Under the pieces are notes generated by a model that was given only the letters and a program-made list of their open reading frames with translations, did no database searches and was not told the DNA's origin. Positions 1 to 8,247 of a stretch of 64,000 nucleotides of DNA are shown here, piece after piece. The stretch's first letter is position 1. Each line of letters opens with the position of its first letter. Both the position numbers and the translations under genes were made by a program. Source of the stretch: JAHECQ01 sp963775125 (GTDB taxonomy: Bacteria > Actinomycetota > Acidimicrobiia > Acidimicrobiales > SZUA-35); the NCBI GenBank assembly GCA_963775125.1, contig CAVZHQ010000006.1, positions 806,001-870,000 of the forward strand. The letters run 5' to 3'.

Positions 1-467
1 GTCGGGCATCGATCCTGTTGGAAGTCATCGATCAGATTGCGGTCGAGGGGGAATCGAACCCGGCCATCTACAAGCTGCTCACCGGAGCGCTCGCAGAACT
101 TGACCGGGCGGGGAATCCGCTGGTGGTTCCGGCCTTCGTCGCCAAGCTGCTGGTCCTCGAAGGAGTGCAACCGCAGCTCGGTGCGTGTGTGCAGTGCGGA
201 ACCACCGACGATCTCGTCAGCATCGAGGTGTCCGAAGGCGGCGTGCTCTGCCGGGACCACCGCCGCGGCGAAATGGTGTCGAACGAGGCGCGGCTGGCGC
301 TCGATCACGTCTTCGGTGGCCGAGTTCGACAACTCCTCGACACGGCCTCACCGGCAGTGGCGATGGAAGTCGAGGCGTTGGCCAACCGGATGATCGAGCA
401 ACACATCGAACGTCGGTTACGCACCGCCGTCGTGCTGGCCCAAGCTGTGGCCGCCGGCCCCGAGTAG
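1..467 (+). CDS. recO: DNA repair protein RecO, C-terminal part (5' end outside window)
   Basis: The reading frame is open from base 3 and runs without a start through the left edge, so this is the last ~155 residues of a longer protein. It carries the RecO C-terminal zinc-finger-like signature: a CVQCG pair, then about 30 residues later LCRDHR. It is followed by the helical C-terminal region ending in AVVLAQAVAAGPE. RecO loads RecA onto SSB-coated single-stranded DNA with RecR in the RecFOR recombination pathway. The convergent RDD gene lies 10 bp downstream. Identification rests on the Cys motif and the C-terminal helical region; the N-terminal OB fold is not visible here. Confidence 0.85.
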   Translation, partial: RASILLEVIDQIAVEGESNPAIYKLLTGALAELDRAGNPLVVPAFVAKLLVLEGVQPQLGACVQCGTTDDLVSIEVSEGGVLCRDHRRGEMVSNEARLALDHVFGGRVRQLLDTASPAVAMEVEALANRMIEQHIERRLRTAVVLAQAVAAGPE

Positions 468-477
468 CCGGCGTTCG

Positions 478-1740
478 TCAGCTGATAGGGACCCAGACGC
501 CGCTCGCCTCGTCATGGCGAAGCCACCGATGGCCGTCGGCATCCCAGAAGAGCCAGGCCTGCCACTGTTCGTTCCAGACCGGTGCGGCGACCTCGGGGTC
601 CGTGGCCGAACTCTCCGTGCGGCCGGCCTGGATGGCGGCCGGTTGCGCCTGGGTCGCCGCGACACCGACCACGGTCGGCGGGGTCTCCGCCTGGTTCGGT
701 ACGGGAGCTCCGACGACCCACACCGGCGCCGGTTCGGCGACGGGGGGTTCCCACGTGCGGGCCTCGGAGGCGCTGATCGGTCGACGTTGTCCGGCATCGC
801 CCGTGGAACCACGGTGCGTGGGGGGAGGGTGGCCGCTCGACTGCCGTTCGGTCGTCGAAGCGGCGGGCAGATGGCTGCCAGGACCCTCGACCTGAGGTCG
901 AGGTGCAGACTGGGGCCGGGCTCGGGACGGGGCCTCACCCTGAGGTTCAGGTCGACTGATCGGCTGGGCTGACTCGACCGGATCCGGGTCGGCGGGGCTT
1001 CGCACGGTGGTCTCGAGCAGGTCCCGAGCCCGGGGAGGCGAGGCGGCCGCCAGGCCAGGAGTCGGAGCCGGATCGGCGGCCGTCGAACCGAGCCGGTCGC
1101 CGAGATCGACCATGGTCTCGTCATCGGCCGGCTCTTGTTCGTCAATTTGCAGCGCCGCTCGCCGCTCCATGACTGCAGGGTCAACGAACCGAACTGGCCG
1201 CCGGGCATCGACCACGGTGGTTCCGGCGATCCGATCGCCGAGGCGATGACCGTCGGAGTGGCGTGAAGCGAGGAAGAAGCCGAGCAGGCCAGGGACGACG
1301 ACGGGCAGGAGGTCGATCAGGCCGACGATGGAACGGGCGAAGAACGCCAGCAGGGTCGGTGTGCCGCCATCGGTGTCGATGACCCGAAGTCCGAAGAGCC
1401 GTTTGCCCGGCGACCAGCCGGTGTTGGCGGGGACAGCGACGAAGAAGATGATCGAGAGCACCGCGCCGACCAGGAGGGTGAGGAGCACACCCATGCCGTC
1501 GATGACGAACAGGGAGTCGCCGCGATAGAACTTGCGATTGAAGCCCTCGGCCAGCTTGCTGATGGCCTCGAACTGTTCGAAGGTGGGGAGGAGCTGATCG
1601 GTGCCCGGCGTTCGCTCGAGCTTGAATTCTTGGAAGCGACTACGGCCGACCAGCGCGGTGAGCACCGCGACCAGCCCGAAATCGATGGCGAAGGCAGCGA
1701 TGCGACGCCGAAGCGATGGGATGATCTCTGGGTCGAGCAT
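478..1740 (-). CDS. RDD family membrane protein with long Pro-rich cytosolic tail
   Basis: A 420-residue protein. Residues 1-180 form an RDD domain: the RRRIAAFAIDFG opening with Arg-Asp-Asp-type residues, membrane segments near 14-32, 84-103 and 140-157, the GWSPGKRLFGLRV loop, and the closing HRLGDRIAGTTVV. Residues ~200-385 are a low-complexity Pro/Ala/Ser/Arg linker. The last 35 residues are tryptophan-rich (WNEQWQAWLFWDADGHRW) and look like a small folded module, similar in style to the W-rich modules appended to actinobacterial membrane proteins. RDD proteins are poorly characterised; some are linked to ion transport. It is convergent with recO and divergent from glyS. The linker is unusually long for an RDD protein. 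Confidence 0.8.
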   Translation of the reverse strand: MLDPEIIPSLRRRIAAFAIDFGLVAVLTALVGRSRFQEFKLERTPGTDQLLPTFEQFEAISKLAEGFNRKFYRGDSLFVIDGMGVLLTLLVGAVLSIIFFVAVPANTGWSPGKRLFGLRVIDTDGGTPTLLAFFARSIVGLIDLLPVVVPGLLGFFLASRHSDGHRLGDRIAGTTVVDARRPVRFVDPAVMERRAALQIDEQEPADDETMVDLGDRLGSTAADPAPTPGLAAASPPRARDLLETTVRSPADPDPVESAQPISRPEPQGEAPSRARPQSAPRPQVEGPGSHLPAASTTERQSSGHPPPTHRGSTGDAGQRRPISASEARTWEPPVAEPAPVWVVGAPVPNQAETPPTVVGVAATQAQPAAIQAGRTESSATDPEVAAPVWNEQWQAWLFWDADGHRWLRHDEASGVWVPIS

Positions 1741-1855
1741 TCCGTAATTCTTACCGACAATGCGGGCTTCCCCGTGGACACCCTGCCAGGGGGGCTGTTC
1801 GGGGCGTTAGCCTCGGCGAAATGGCCGAGTCTGCTGACACGATCCAATCCGACCC

Positions 1856-1910
1856 GCGCACCAAGACCCTGCGCAACAAGACCCTGCGCACCAAGACCCC
1901 GCGCACCAAT
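1856..1910 (+). repeat. 15-bp tandem repeat upstream of glyS
   Basis: Three and two-thirds copies of a 15-bp unit (gcgcaccaagaccct with single-base variants) lie between the RDD gene and the conserved start of glyS. The unit length is a multiple of three, so copy-number change would not shift a frame. The repeat lies inside the short ATG frame that begins at 1821 and inside the open frame that leads into GlyRS. Confidence 0.8.
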
Positions 1911-1951
1911 CCGCCCAAGCACAGCCCGACCGCGAGCTGTTCGACAAGATC

Positions 1952-3232
1952 GTGAACCTGTCGAAGCGGCGGGGGATCGTGTTCCCTTCGGCCGAAATCT
2001 ACGGCGGCTTCCGCTCGACCTATGACTACGGGCCCGTCGGCGTGCTCATGCTCCGCAACGTGAAGGATGCCTGGTGGCGGTCGATGGTGCAGAAACGCAC
2101 CGACGTCGTTGGTCTCGACGCCTCCATCCTTTCCCCGCCGGCGGTGTGGGAAGCGAGCGGTCATCTGGCCAACTTCTCCGATCCGCTCGTCGACTGCCGG
2201 AGCTGTGGCTCCCGCCATCGTCTCGACAAGCTGGACGACCCCGACCTGTGCCCGACCTGCGGTGCCCGGGGCCAGTTCACCGAACCCCGCCAGTTCAACC
2301 TCATGTTCAAGACCCATGCGGGCCCCGTCGAAGGTTCGGGTCACGAGGTCTACCTCCGTCCCGAGACGGCGCAGGGCATGTTCATCAACTTCGCCAATGT
2401 CGTGTACACCTCGCGTAAGAAGCCGCCGTTCGGCATCGCTCAGATCGGCAAGAGCTTCCGCAACGAGATCACCCCCGGAAACTTCGTGTTCCGGACCCGT
2501 GAGTTCGAACAGATGGAACTCGAGTTCTTCGTGCCGCCCGCCGAGGCCGAGCAGTGGTACGAGTACTGGTGCGAGACCCGCCTCAACTGGTATCTCGAGC
2601 ATGGGATTGCGCCGGAGAAGCTTCGACTCCGGGCCCATGGCGCCGATGAGCTCAGCCACTACTCGTCGGGAACGAGCGATGTCGAGTTCCTGTTCCCATG
2701 GGGTTGGGACGAGCTCGAGGGCATCGCCAACCGCGGTGACTTCGACCTCACGCAGCACGCCAACCACTCGGGCGAGAAGTTGGAGTATTTCGATCAGGCG
2801 GCAAACGAGCGCTATGTCCCGCACGTGATCGAGCCTGCCGCCGGAGCCACGCGCACCATGATGGCGTTCCTCATGGCCGCCTACGACGAAGAATCCGTCA
2901 ATGACGAGACCCGCTACGTCCTCCGTTTGCATCACCGGATTGCTCCCTACAAGATCGCTGTCCTGCCGCTCTCCAAGAAGGCCGAGCTGGTCGGCCCTTG
3001 CCGGGAGCTGTTCGAGATGCTCGCCGCGCGGTGGATGGTCGACTACGACGAGACCCAAGCGATCGGGAAGCGCTATCGCCGCCAGGACGAGATCGGCACG
3101 CCCTATTGCGTGACCTTCGATTTCGATTCGCTGGAGGATCACGCGGTGACTGTCCGTGAACGTGACTCGATGCAACAGGTCCGGATGCCGATCACCGAGT
3201 TGACCGACTGGTTGGCCGAGCGTCTCGCCTGA
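1952..3232 (+). CDS. glyS: Glycyl-tRNA synthetase (alpha2 type)
   Basis: Class II aminoacyl-tRNA synthetase that charges tRNA-Gly. The conserved blocks follow in order: RGIVFPSAEIYGG, the TYDYGPVG block, a Cys4 zinc module (CRSCG...CPTCG near residues 69-93), the RPETAQGMF motif, the FRNEITP motif 2, the HYSSGTSDVEF region and a C-terminal anticodon-binding domain. The start is uncertain. The family N-terminus (DRELFDKIVNL) is encoded from about 1928 in this frame, before the GTG at 1952, but no standard start precedes it back to the stop at 1835. An ATG at 1821 opens a plausible N-terminus in another frame, so a one-base indel between 1821 and 1928 is likely. The catalytic body is complete. 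Confidence 0.93.
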   Translation: MNLSKRRGIVFPSAEIYGGFRSTYDYGPVGVLMLRNVKDAWWRSMVQKRTDVVGLDASILSPPAVWEASGHLANFSDPLVDCRSCGSRHRLDKLDDPDLCPTCGARGQFTEPRQFNLMFKTHAGPVEGSGHEVYLRPETAQGMFINFANVVYTSRKKPPFGIAQIGKSFRNEITPGNFVFRTREFEQMELEFFVPPAEAEQWYEYWCETRLNWYLEHGIAPEKLRLRAHGADELSHYSSGTSDVEFLFPWGWDELEGIANRGDFDLTQHANHSGEKLEYFDQAANERYVPHVIEPAAGATRTMMAFLMAAYDEESVNDETRYVLRLHHRIAPYKIAVLPLSKKAELVGPCRELFEMLAARWMVDYDETQAIGKRYRRQDEIGTPYCVTFDFDSLEDHAVTVRERDSMQQVRMPITELTDWLAERLA

Positions 3233-3297
3233 CGCGGGCTAGCGTTGTCGGGCGCCTGAGGGGACCTCGGGCGGGGACGGAACAGGAGAACCTGAAC

Positions 3298-4947
3298 GTG
3301 ACAACCGAAACGATCGCGGACGACGCCGGGACGACCAAGGGCGCAGCCACGGTCCGCGCCGTCGTCGCTTCGGTGGCCGGCGGTTCCTTGTCCCGGGAGG
3401 AGGCCGTAGCGGCCGTCTCGCCCCTCGACATCGAGCACATGCTCCACAGTCAGTTCGACGTTTCGGGGTCCGCGATCGTGACCGGGTTGGGCGCCTCGCC
3501 CGGAGCCGCCGTCGGAGCTGCCTACTTCTCACCCGATGCCGCGGTCGATGCCTATGACGCCGGCGACGACGTCATCCTGGTCATGGTCGAGACCTCGCCC
3601 GAAGACGTCCATGGCATGGCCATCGCCGAAGGCATCCTCACCACACGCGGTGGACTCGCCAGCCACGCAGCTGTCGTGGCCCGCGGCTGGGGAAAGCCTG
3701 CGGTGTGCGGAGCCGAGGCCATCAAGATGGGCGACGCACTCTTCACCGTGGGGGGCGTCACCGTACGGCAAGGAGATGTCATCAGCCTCGACGGTGGGAC
3801 CGGCGAGGTGTTCCTGGGTGCGCTGTCCAAGGGCGCTGCCGGCGAGGACACCGCAGGGGAGGAGGCCGACCTCAAGACGCTGCTCGGATGGGCCGACGAG
3901 ATCCGGGCCGGGCATCTCGGCGTCCGGGCAAACGCCGACACTGCGGCCGACGCTCTCGTCGCCCGTGACTTCGGAGCCGAAGGCATCGGCCTCTGCCGCA
4001 CCGAGCACCAGTTCCTCGGCGACCGGCTGGGTGAGATCCGTCGCATGATCCTCGCCAGTACCCCCGAGGAGGAAGCCGCAGCGCTTGCGGTCCTCGAAGA
4101 CGTGCAACGGGCCGATTTCGTGGCGCTGCTCGAAGCGATGGACGGCCTCCCCGTCACCGTCCGTCTACTCGATCCGCCGTTGCACGAGTTTCTGCCTGAC
4201 CTCGAGGAACTGGTGATCTCCCACGCCACCGGTTCACTCGACCTCCAAGGCCAGGAACTCATGGCGGTCACCCGTGCCTGGCAGGAGACCAACCCGATGC
4301 TCGGTACCCGCGGCGTCCGCCTCGGCATCCTTCGACACGGGCTCTATCACATGCAGGTCCGGGCCCTGCTGCACGCAGCAGCCGCACGCCAGGCCACCGG
4401 CGCCACGCCCCGCATCGAGATCATGGTTCCGCTCATCGTCGAACGAAAAGAGTTCGAACTGGTGCGCCGATGGATCGACGACGAGATCCGCGCCGTGAAC
4501 AAGGAACTGGCGCAACCGCTCGACGTGCTCGTGGGCACGATGATCGAAACCCCCAGGGCCGCAATCTGTGCGGCCGACATCGCCGAGGCCGCCGACTTCT
4601 TCAGCTTTGGCACCAATGATCTCACTCAGATGACGTTCGGCTTCAGTCGTGACGACGTCGAGAGCCGCATCATTCGCGAGTACGTGGCACTCGACCTCAT
4701 CGATGCGAACCCGTTCGAGACCATCGATGTCCCCGGTGTCGGTCAGCTCGTGCACCGAGCAGCGGTCGACGGCCGGGCGGCCAACCCCGGGATCAAGCTG
4801 GGCATCTGCGGCGAACACGGAGGCGACCCGGCCTCCATCGACTTCTGCTATCAGGTCGGGCTCGACTACGTGTCCTGCTCGCCCTATCGCGTGCCGGTGG
4901 CCCGCCTGGCTGCCGCCCAGTCCGTCCTCCGTGGTCTCCGTCCATGA
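3298..4947 (+). CDS. ppdK: PPDK-like phosphohistidine/PEP-binding enzyme lacking the ATP-grasp domain
   Basis: 549 residues from GTG 3298, with an AGGAGA ribosome site ~8 nt upstream. Residues ~60-175 are the phosphohistidine swivel domain with the TRGGLASHAAVVARG signature (His123). Residues ~195-545 are the PEP-utilising TIM barrel with GIGLCRTEHQF, NPMLGTRGVRLG, the SFGTNDLTQMTFGFSRDD loop and the C-terminal GICGEHGGDP segment bearing the catalytic Cys. Full pyruvate phosphate dikinases are ~880 residues with an N-terminal ATP-grasp domain that is absent here; instead there is a 50-residue Ala/Glu-rich head. Short PPDK homologues of this layout are annotated in mycobacteria. Alone it could exchange phosphate between its histidine and PEP/pyruvate, but an ATP-using partner is not seen nearby. 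Confidence 0.85.
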   Translation: MTTETIADDAGTTKGAATVRAVVASVAGGSLSREEAVAAVSPLDIEHMLHSQFDVSGSAIVTGLGASPGAAVGAAYFSPDAAVDAYDAGDDVILVMVETSPEDVHGMAIAEGILTTRGGLASHAAVVARGWGKPAVCGAEAIKMGDALFTVGGVTVRQGDVISLDGGTGEVFLGALSKGAAGEDTAGEEADLKTLLGWADEIRAGHLGVRANADTAADALVARDFGAEGIGLCRTEHQFLGDRLGEIRRMILASTPEEEAAALAVLEDVQRADFVALLEAMDGLPVTVRLLDPPLHEFLPDLEELVISHATGSLDLQGQELMAVTRAWQETNPMLGTRGVRLGILRHGLYHMQVRALLHAAAARQATGATPRIEIMVPLIVERKEFELVRRWIDDEIRAVNKELAQPLDVLVGTMIETPRAAICAADIAEAADFFSFGTNDLTQMTFGFSRDDVESRIIREYVALDLIDANPFETIDVPGVGQLVHRAAVDGRAANPGIKLGICGEHGGDPASIDFCYQVGLDYVSCSPYRVPVARLAAAQSVLRGLRP

Positions 4948-4976
4948 AGTGGGCGTCGCTCACCTAGAGTTCAGCC

Positions 4977-6776
4977 GTGGGCATTGTCGATGACGACATC
5001 GTGCGGGTCAGAGAGACCTCCGACATCGTGCAGGTCATCACGCAGTACACCCAGCTGAAGCGGGTCGGACGCCGTTTCCAGGGTCTGTGCCCGTTCCACA
5101 CCGAGCGAAGCGGCTCGTTCTCGGTCAACGCCGAGGAAGGGTTGTACTACTGCTTCGGTTGCGGCGCGAAGGGCGACGTCATCTCGTTCGTTCGCGAGAA
5201 GGAGCAACTGGATTTCGTCGGGGCGGTCGAGTGGCTCGCCAACAAGTTCGGCGTGCAACTCAACTACACCGACCAGTCCGAGGGTGAGGACCGCAAGCGG
5301 CGGAATCACCTCCATGACGTGATCGACAAGGCCGTCGAGTTCTACCATCAGCGGTTGCTCACGAGCCCCGATGCCGGGGTGGCCCGCGGCTATCTCCGAC
5401 AGCGTGGCTACGACGGCGAAGTGGTCCGCCGTTACCGAATGGGCTACGCACCCGACAGTTGGGACACGCTGGCCAGACATTTACGCCTTCCTGATCGGGA
5501 GTGGGTCGACTCCGGCCTCGGCAACCTCAACCGGCACGGCGGTCAGTACGACTTCTTCCGAAATCGGGTGCTGTTCCCCATCTTCGATGCCCAGGACCGA
5601 GCCATGGGTTTCGGCGGTCGAGTGTTGCCCGGTTCCGACGATGCCCGGAAGTACATGAACTCGGCTGACTCCGGGGTCTACTCCAAGAGTAGGGTGCTCT
5701 ATGGACTCAACTGGGCGAAGACCTCGATCGTCGAAGCCGACGAGGTCATCGTGTGCGAGGGGTACACCGACGTCATCGGGTACGCCACGGCCGGTGTGCC
5801 CCGAGCAGTGGCAACCTGCGGCACTGCGCTCACCGAGGATCACGTGAAGCTGTTGTCCAAGTTCGCGCACCGGGTCGTGTTGTCCTTCGACGCTGACGCC
5901 GCAGGCCAGAACGCTGCGGCCCGCTTCTACGAGTGGGAACGCACCCACAATCTCGACGTTGCGGTCGCCGACCTGCCCGATGGCGTCGACCCGGGCGAGC
6001 TGGCCCGCTCGGACCCCGAACGTCTGCGCCTCGCCGTGGCCAACGCCCGGCCCTTCCTCGCCTTTCGGGTGCAGCGGGCGTTGGCAGGGGGAGACCTCAC
6101 CTCGGCCGAAGGGCGAGCCCGGACCGCCGAGGCCGCGCTCGCCATGGTCGCCGAACACCCCGACGCGTTGGTCAGGGACCAGTACGTCCTGGACATCGCC
6201 GCGCACACTCGCATCGAGGCCGACCTGCTGCGTCAACAGCTTGCGCACGGCCCACGGCCACAGACCGGCCATCGGTCGGGCAATCAGTCGGGCCGTGGGG
6301 AGTACCGGTCGCAGGGACGCCAGCCGATGGGCCGCCGCGAGACGCTCGAGTACGAGGCGCTTCGACTGACGGTTTCGCGTCGGGACGAGATGTTGCCGCT
6401 TCTTGTGCCCGCGTTGTTCACCGATGAGCGTTGCGCCGAGGCGTTCCACCTGATCTCCTCGTTCGAGGCGACCCACGAAGCGGTGGCCAACGCCGATCCC
6501 GAGGTGGCCGACTTGCTGCTGCGGCTCTCGGTCGAGGAATCGGTGCTCGGCCCGCTCGATGCCGCCAGCCAACTCTGGCGGATCTTCCTCGATGGCCAGA
6601 TTCGTGACATCCAGGCCAGCTCCAAGGGGTCGGCGACGCTGGATCTGGCTGCGCTCAGTCAGCAGTTGGCGTGGTGTCGTGAGCATCGTGATGGCCTCGT
6701 CGACCAAACCAAGCAGGCAGCGGCCGTCGCCGACTTGCTACGTTGGTTGAGCCACGTTCCGGAGGAGGTGAGTTGA
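4977..6776 (+). CDS. dnaG: DNA primase DnaG
   Basis: 599-residue replicative primase that lays RNA primers for DNA polymerase III. The zinc-binding domain shows C38-x2-H41 and C59-x2-C62. The RNA polymerase core and Toprim domain follow, with the EVIVCEGYTDVIG acidic loop near residue 258 and the LSFDADAAGQNAA DxD motif near 302. The C-terminal helicase-binding domain is short of motifs but helical. The GTG start at 4977 gives the canonical MGIVDDDIVRVRE-like N-terminus. Its stop (6774-6776) overlaps the TTG start of rpoD, so primase and the main sigma factor are translationally coupled, the ancient macromolecular-synthesis operon order. Confidence 0.97.
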   Translation: MGIVDDDIVRVRETSDIVQVITQYTQLKRVGRRFQGLCPFHTERSGSFSVNAEEGLYYCFGCGAKGDVISFVREKEQLDFVGAVEWLANKFGVQLNYTDQSEGEDRKRRNHLHDVIDKAVEFYHQRLLTSPDAGVARGYLRQRGYDGEVVRRYRMGYAPDSWDTLARHLRLPDREWVDSGLGNLNRHGGQYDFFRNRVLFPIFDAQDRAMGFGGRVLPGSDDARKYMNSADSGVYSKSRVLYGLNWAKTSIVEADEVIVCEGYTDVIGYATAGVPRAVATCGTALTEDHVKLLSKFAHRVVLSFDADAAGQNAAARFYEWERTHNLDVAVADLPDGVDPGELARSDPERLRLAVANARPFLAFRVQRALAGGDLTSAEGRARTAEAALAMVAEHPDALVRDQYVLDIAAHTRIEADLLRQQLAHGPRPQTGHRSGNQSGRGEYRSQGRQPMGRRETLEYEALRLTVSRRDEMLPLLVPALFTDERCAEAFHLISSFEATHEAVANADPEVADLLLRLSVEESVLGPLDAASQLWRIFLDGQIRDIQASSKGSATLDLAALSQQLAWCREHRDGLVDQTKQAAAVADLLRWLSHVPEEVS

Positions 6777-8008
6777 CCGACCAGCCGCTGGTTGAGGTGA
6801 GCGTCAGTGCGTTCACCGATGAGCATCGGGAGCGGCTTTCGCTCCGCGCCCGGGCCGGGCGACCGCTCACGCCCGACGACGTCGTGGCCATCATGAAGCG
6901 GGTCGAGCTGACCCCCGACGTCCTGGCCGAAGTCCGTCGGTTCCTGACCGACGAGCAGATCCCCTTCGTCGAGGAGGACGTGCACGTCGATTTCGACCCC
7001 GCGATCGTGGATGGTGTCCGCAAGCGACGCAGCCGAGAAGACGTGGGACGACTCGCTGCCGCGGCCATGGCCCGAGCCAGCACGTCATCGGACCCGGTCC
7101 GCATGTACCTGAAGGAGATCGGTACCGTTCCCCTGCTGAGTGCAGCCGAGGAGATCGAGCTGGCCCAACGTATCGAGGCCGGTGCCCGAGCCTCCGACGA
7201 GGTGGCGGCCCTGGTGCACGCCGACCGCTGGACCGCGATGTCCGAACAGGCCCGCCGGGATCTGCGACGAGCCGTGTCCGACGGCGATCGGGCCAAGAGT
7301 GAGCTCACGTCGGCCAACCTTCGGCTGGTGGTGTCGATTGCCAAGCGTTACGTCGGGCGAAGCGTCCCGATGCTCGACCTCATCCAGGAAGGCAACCTCG
7401 GCCTCATGCGGGCCGTTCAGAAGTTCGACTACTCCAAAGGGTTCAAGTTTTCCACCTATGCCACGTGGTGGATCAGACAGGCGATCACCCGAGCGATCGC
7501 CGACCAGTCCCGCACCATTCGGGTGCCGGTCCACATGGTCGAGTCGATCAATCATGTCGTGCGGGTCCAACGAGCGATGACGCAGCGCCTCGAACGTGAA
7601 CCGACCATCGCCGAGCTGGCCGAAGCGGTCGACATGACCGAGGAACGGGTTCAGGAGATCCTCCAGATCTCGCATCAGGACCCGCTGTCGCTCGACACGC
7701 CCGTCGGCGACGAGGACGACACGTCCATGGCCGACTTCATTGCGGACAAGGGCGCCGCCCCCCTCGATGTCGCGGCCCGCAAGATGTTGGCCTTGGCGGT
7801 GCACGAGGTGTTGGCCGACCTGACCGACCGCGAAGCCGAGGTGGTCCGACTGCGCTTCGGGATCGACGACGGCCGGCCTCGAACCCTCGAGGAGGTCGGC
7901 AAGGAGTTCGGCGTCACCCGAGAACGCATTCGCCAGATCGAGACCAAGACCCTGGCGAAGCTCCGGCACCCCCTGCGCAGCGAACGTCTCCGGGACTACC
8001 TCGACTGA
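6773..8008 (+). CDS. rpoD: Primary RNA polymerase sigma factor (RpoD/SigA)
   Basis: I place the start at TTG 6773: a strong GGAGGAGG ribosome site ends about 4 nt before it and the TTG overlaps the dnaG stop as TTGA; the frame is open upstream but without a ribosome site. The product is 411 residues. Region 1.2 (DPVRMYLKEIGTVPLL), regions 2.1-2.4 (NLRLVVSIAKRYVGR, LDLIQEGNLGLMRAV, FKFSTYATWWIRQAI), region 3, and region 4.2 (EEVGKEFGVTRERIRQIE) are all intact. This is the housekeeping sigma factor recognising -10/-35 promoters. The N-terminal region 1.1 is short, without the long acidic extension common in other actinobacterial SigA proteins. Confidence 0.96.
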   Translation: MTDQPLVEVSVSAFTDEHRERLSLRARAGRPLTPDDVVAIMKRVELTPDVLAEVRRFLTDEQIPFVEEDVHVDFDPAIVDGVRKRRSREDVGRLAAAAMARASTSSDPVRMYLKEIGTVPLLSAAEEIELAQRIEAGARASDEVAALVHADRWTAMSEQARRDLRRAVSDGDRAKSELTSANLRLVVSIAKRYVGRSVPMLDLIQEGNLGLMRAVQKFDYSKGFKFSTYATWWIRQAITRAIADQSRTIRVPVHMVESINHVVRVQRAMTQRLEREPTIAELAEAVDMTEERVQEILQISHQDPLSLDTPVGDEDDTSMADFIADKGAAPLDVAARKMLALAVHEVLADLTDREAEVVRLRFGIDDGRPRTLEEVGKEFGVTRERIRQIETKTLAKLRHPLRSERLRDYLD

Positions 8009-8043
8009 CCGCCCCGTCTGGCCGAACGCCCGCCTCTCACCAG

Positions 8044-8092
8044 GAAATTTGCAGCGTTACCCACGCCCGACGTGGGTAACGCTGCAAATTTC
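8044..8092. terminator. Perfect 22-bp-arm palindrome after rpoD
   Basis: Arms at 8044-8065 and 8071-8092 are exact reverse complements with a 5-nt loop (cccga). The position, 36 bp after the rpoD stop and ahead of tRNA-Asn, fits a transcription terminator. There is no downstream T-run, so it would be a hairpin-only terminator as is common in actinobacteria, or an mRNA 3'-end stabiliser. The A/T-rich outer ends (gaaattt/aaatttc) make it symmetrical in both directions. Confidence 0.7.
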
Positions 8093-8148
8093 GGGGGAAT
8101 GGGCCGGAGCTTCGCAGCCGGGGTTTGCTATCCTCAGGGCTTCCCCGA

Positions 8149-8221
8149 TCCGGGGTAGCTCAGCTGGCAGAGCACCGCACTGTTAATGCGATTGTCGTGG
8201 GTTCGAGCCCCACCCCCGGAG
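8149..8221 (+). tRNA. tRNA-Asn (anticodon GTT)
   Basis: A full cloverleaf can be drawn. The acceptor stem tccgggg (8149-8155) pairs with ccccgga (8214-8220), with discriminator G at 8221. There is a D-arm gctc/gagc, an anticodon loop ctgttaa giving GTT, and a T-arm gtggg-ttcgagc-cccac. The bases immediately after the discriminator read CCA (8222-8224), so the 3' CCA appears to be encoded. Confidence 0.95.
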
Positions 8222-8247
8222 CCATACCAGGTGTCGATCGAGTCCCT

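Noticed and set aside
1751..3175. Long antisense open frames opposite glyS, dnaG, coxL and other genes
   Set aside because: They mirror GC-rich codon usage of the real gene on the other strand, show no recognisable domains and lack ribosome sites.
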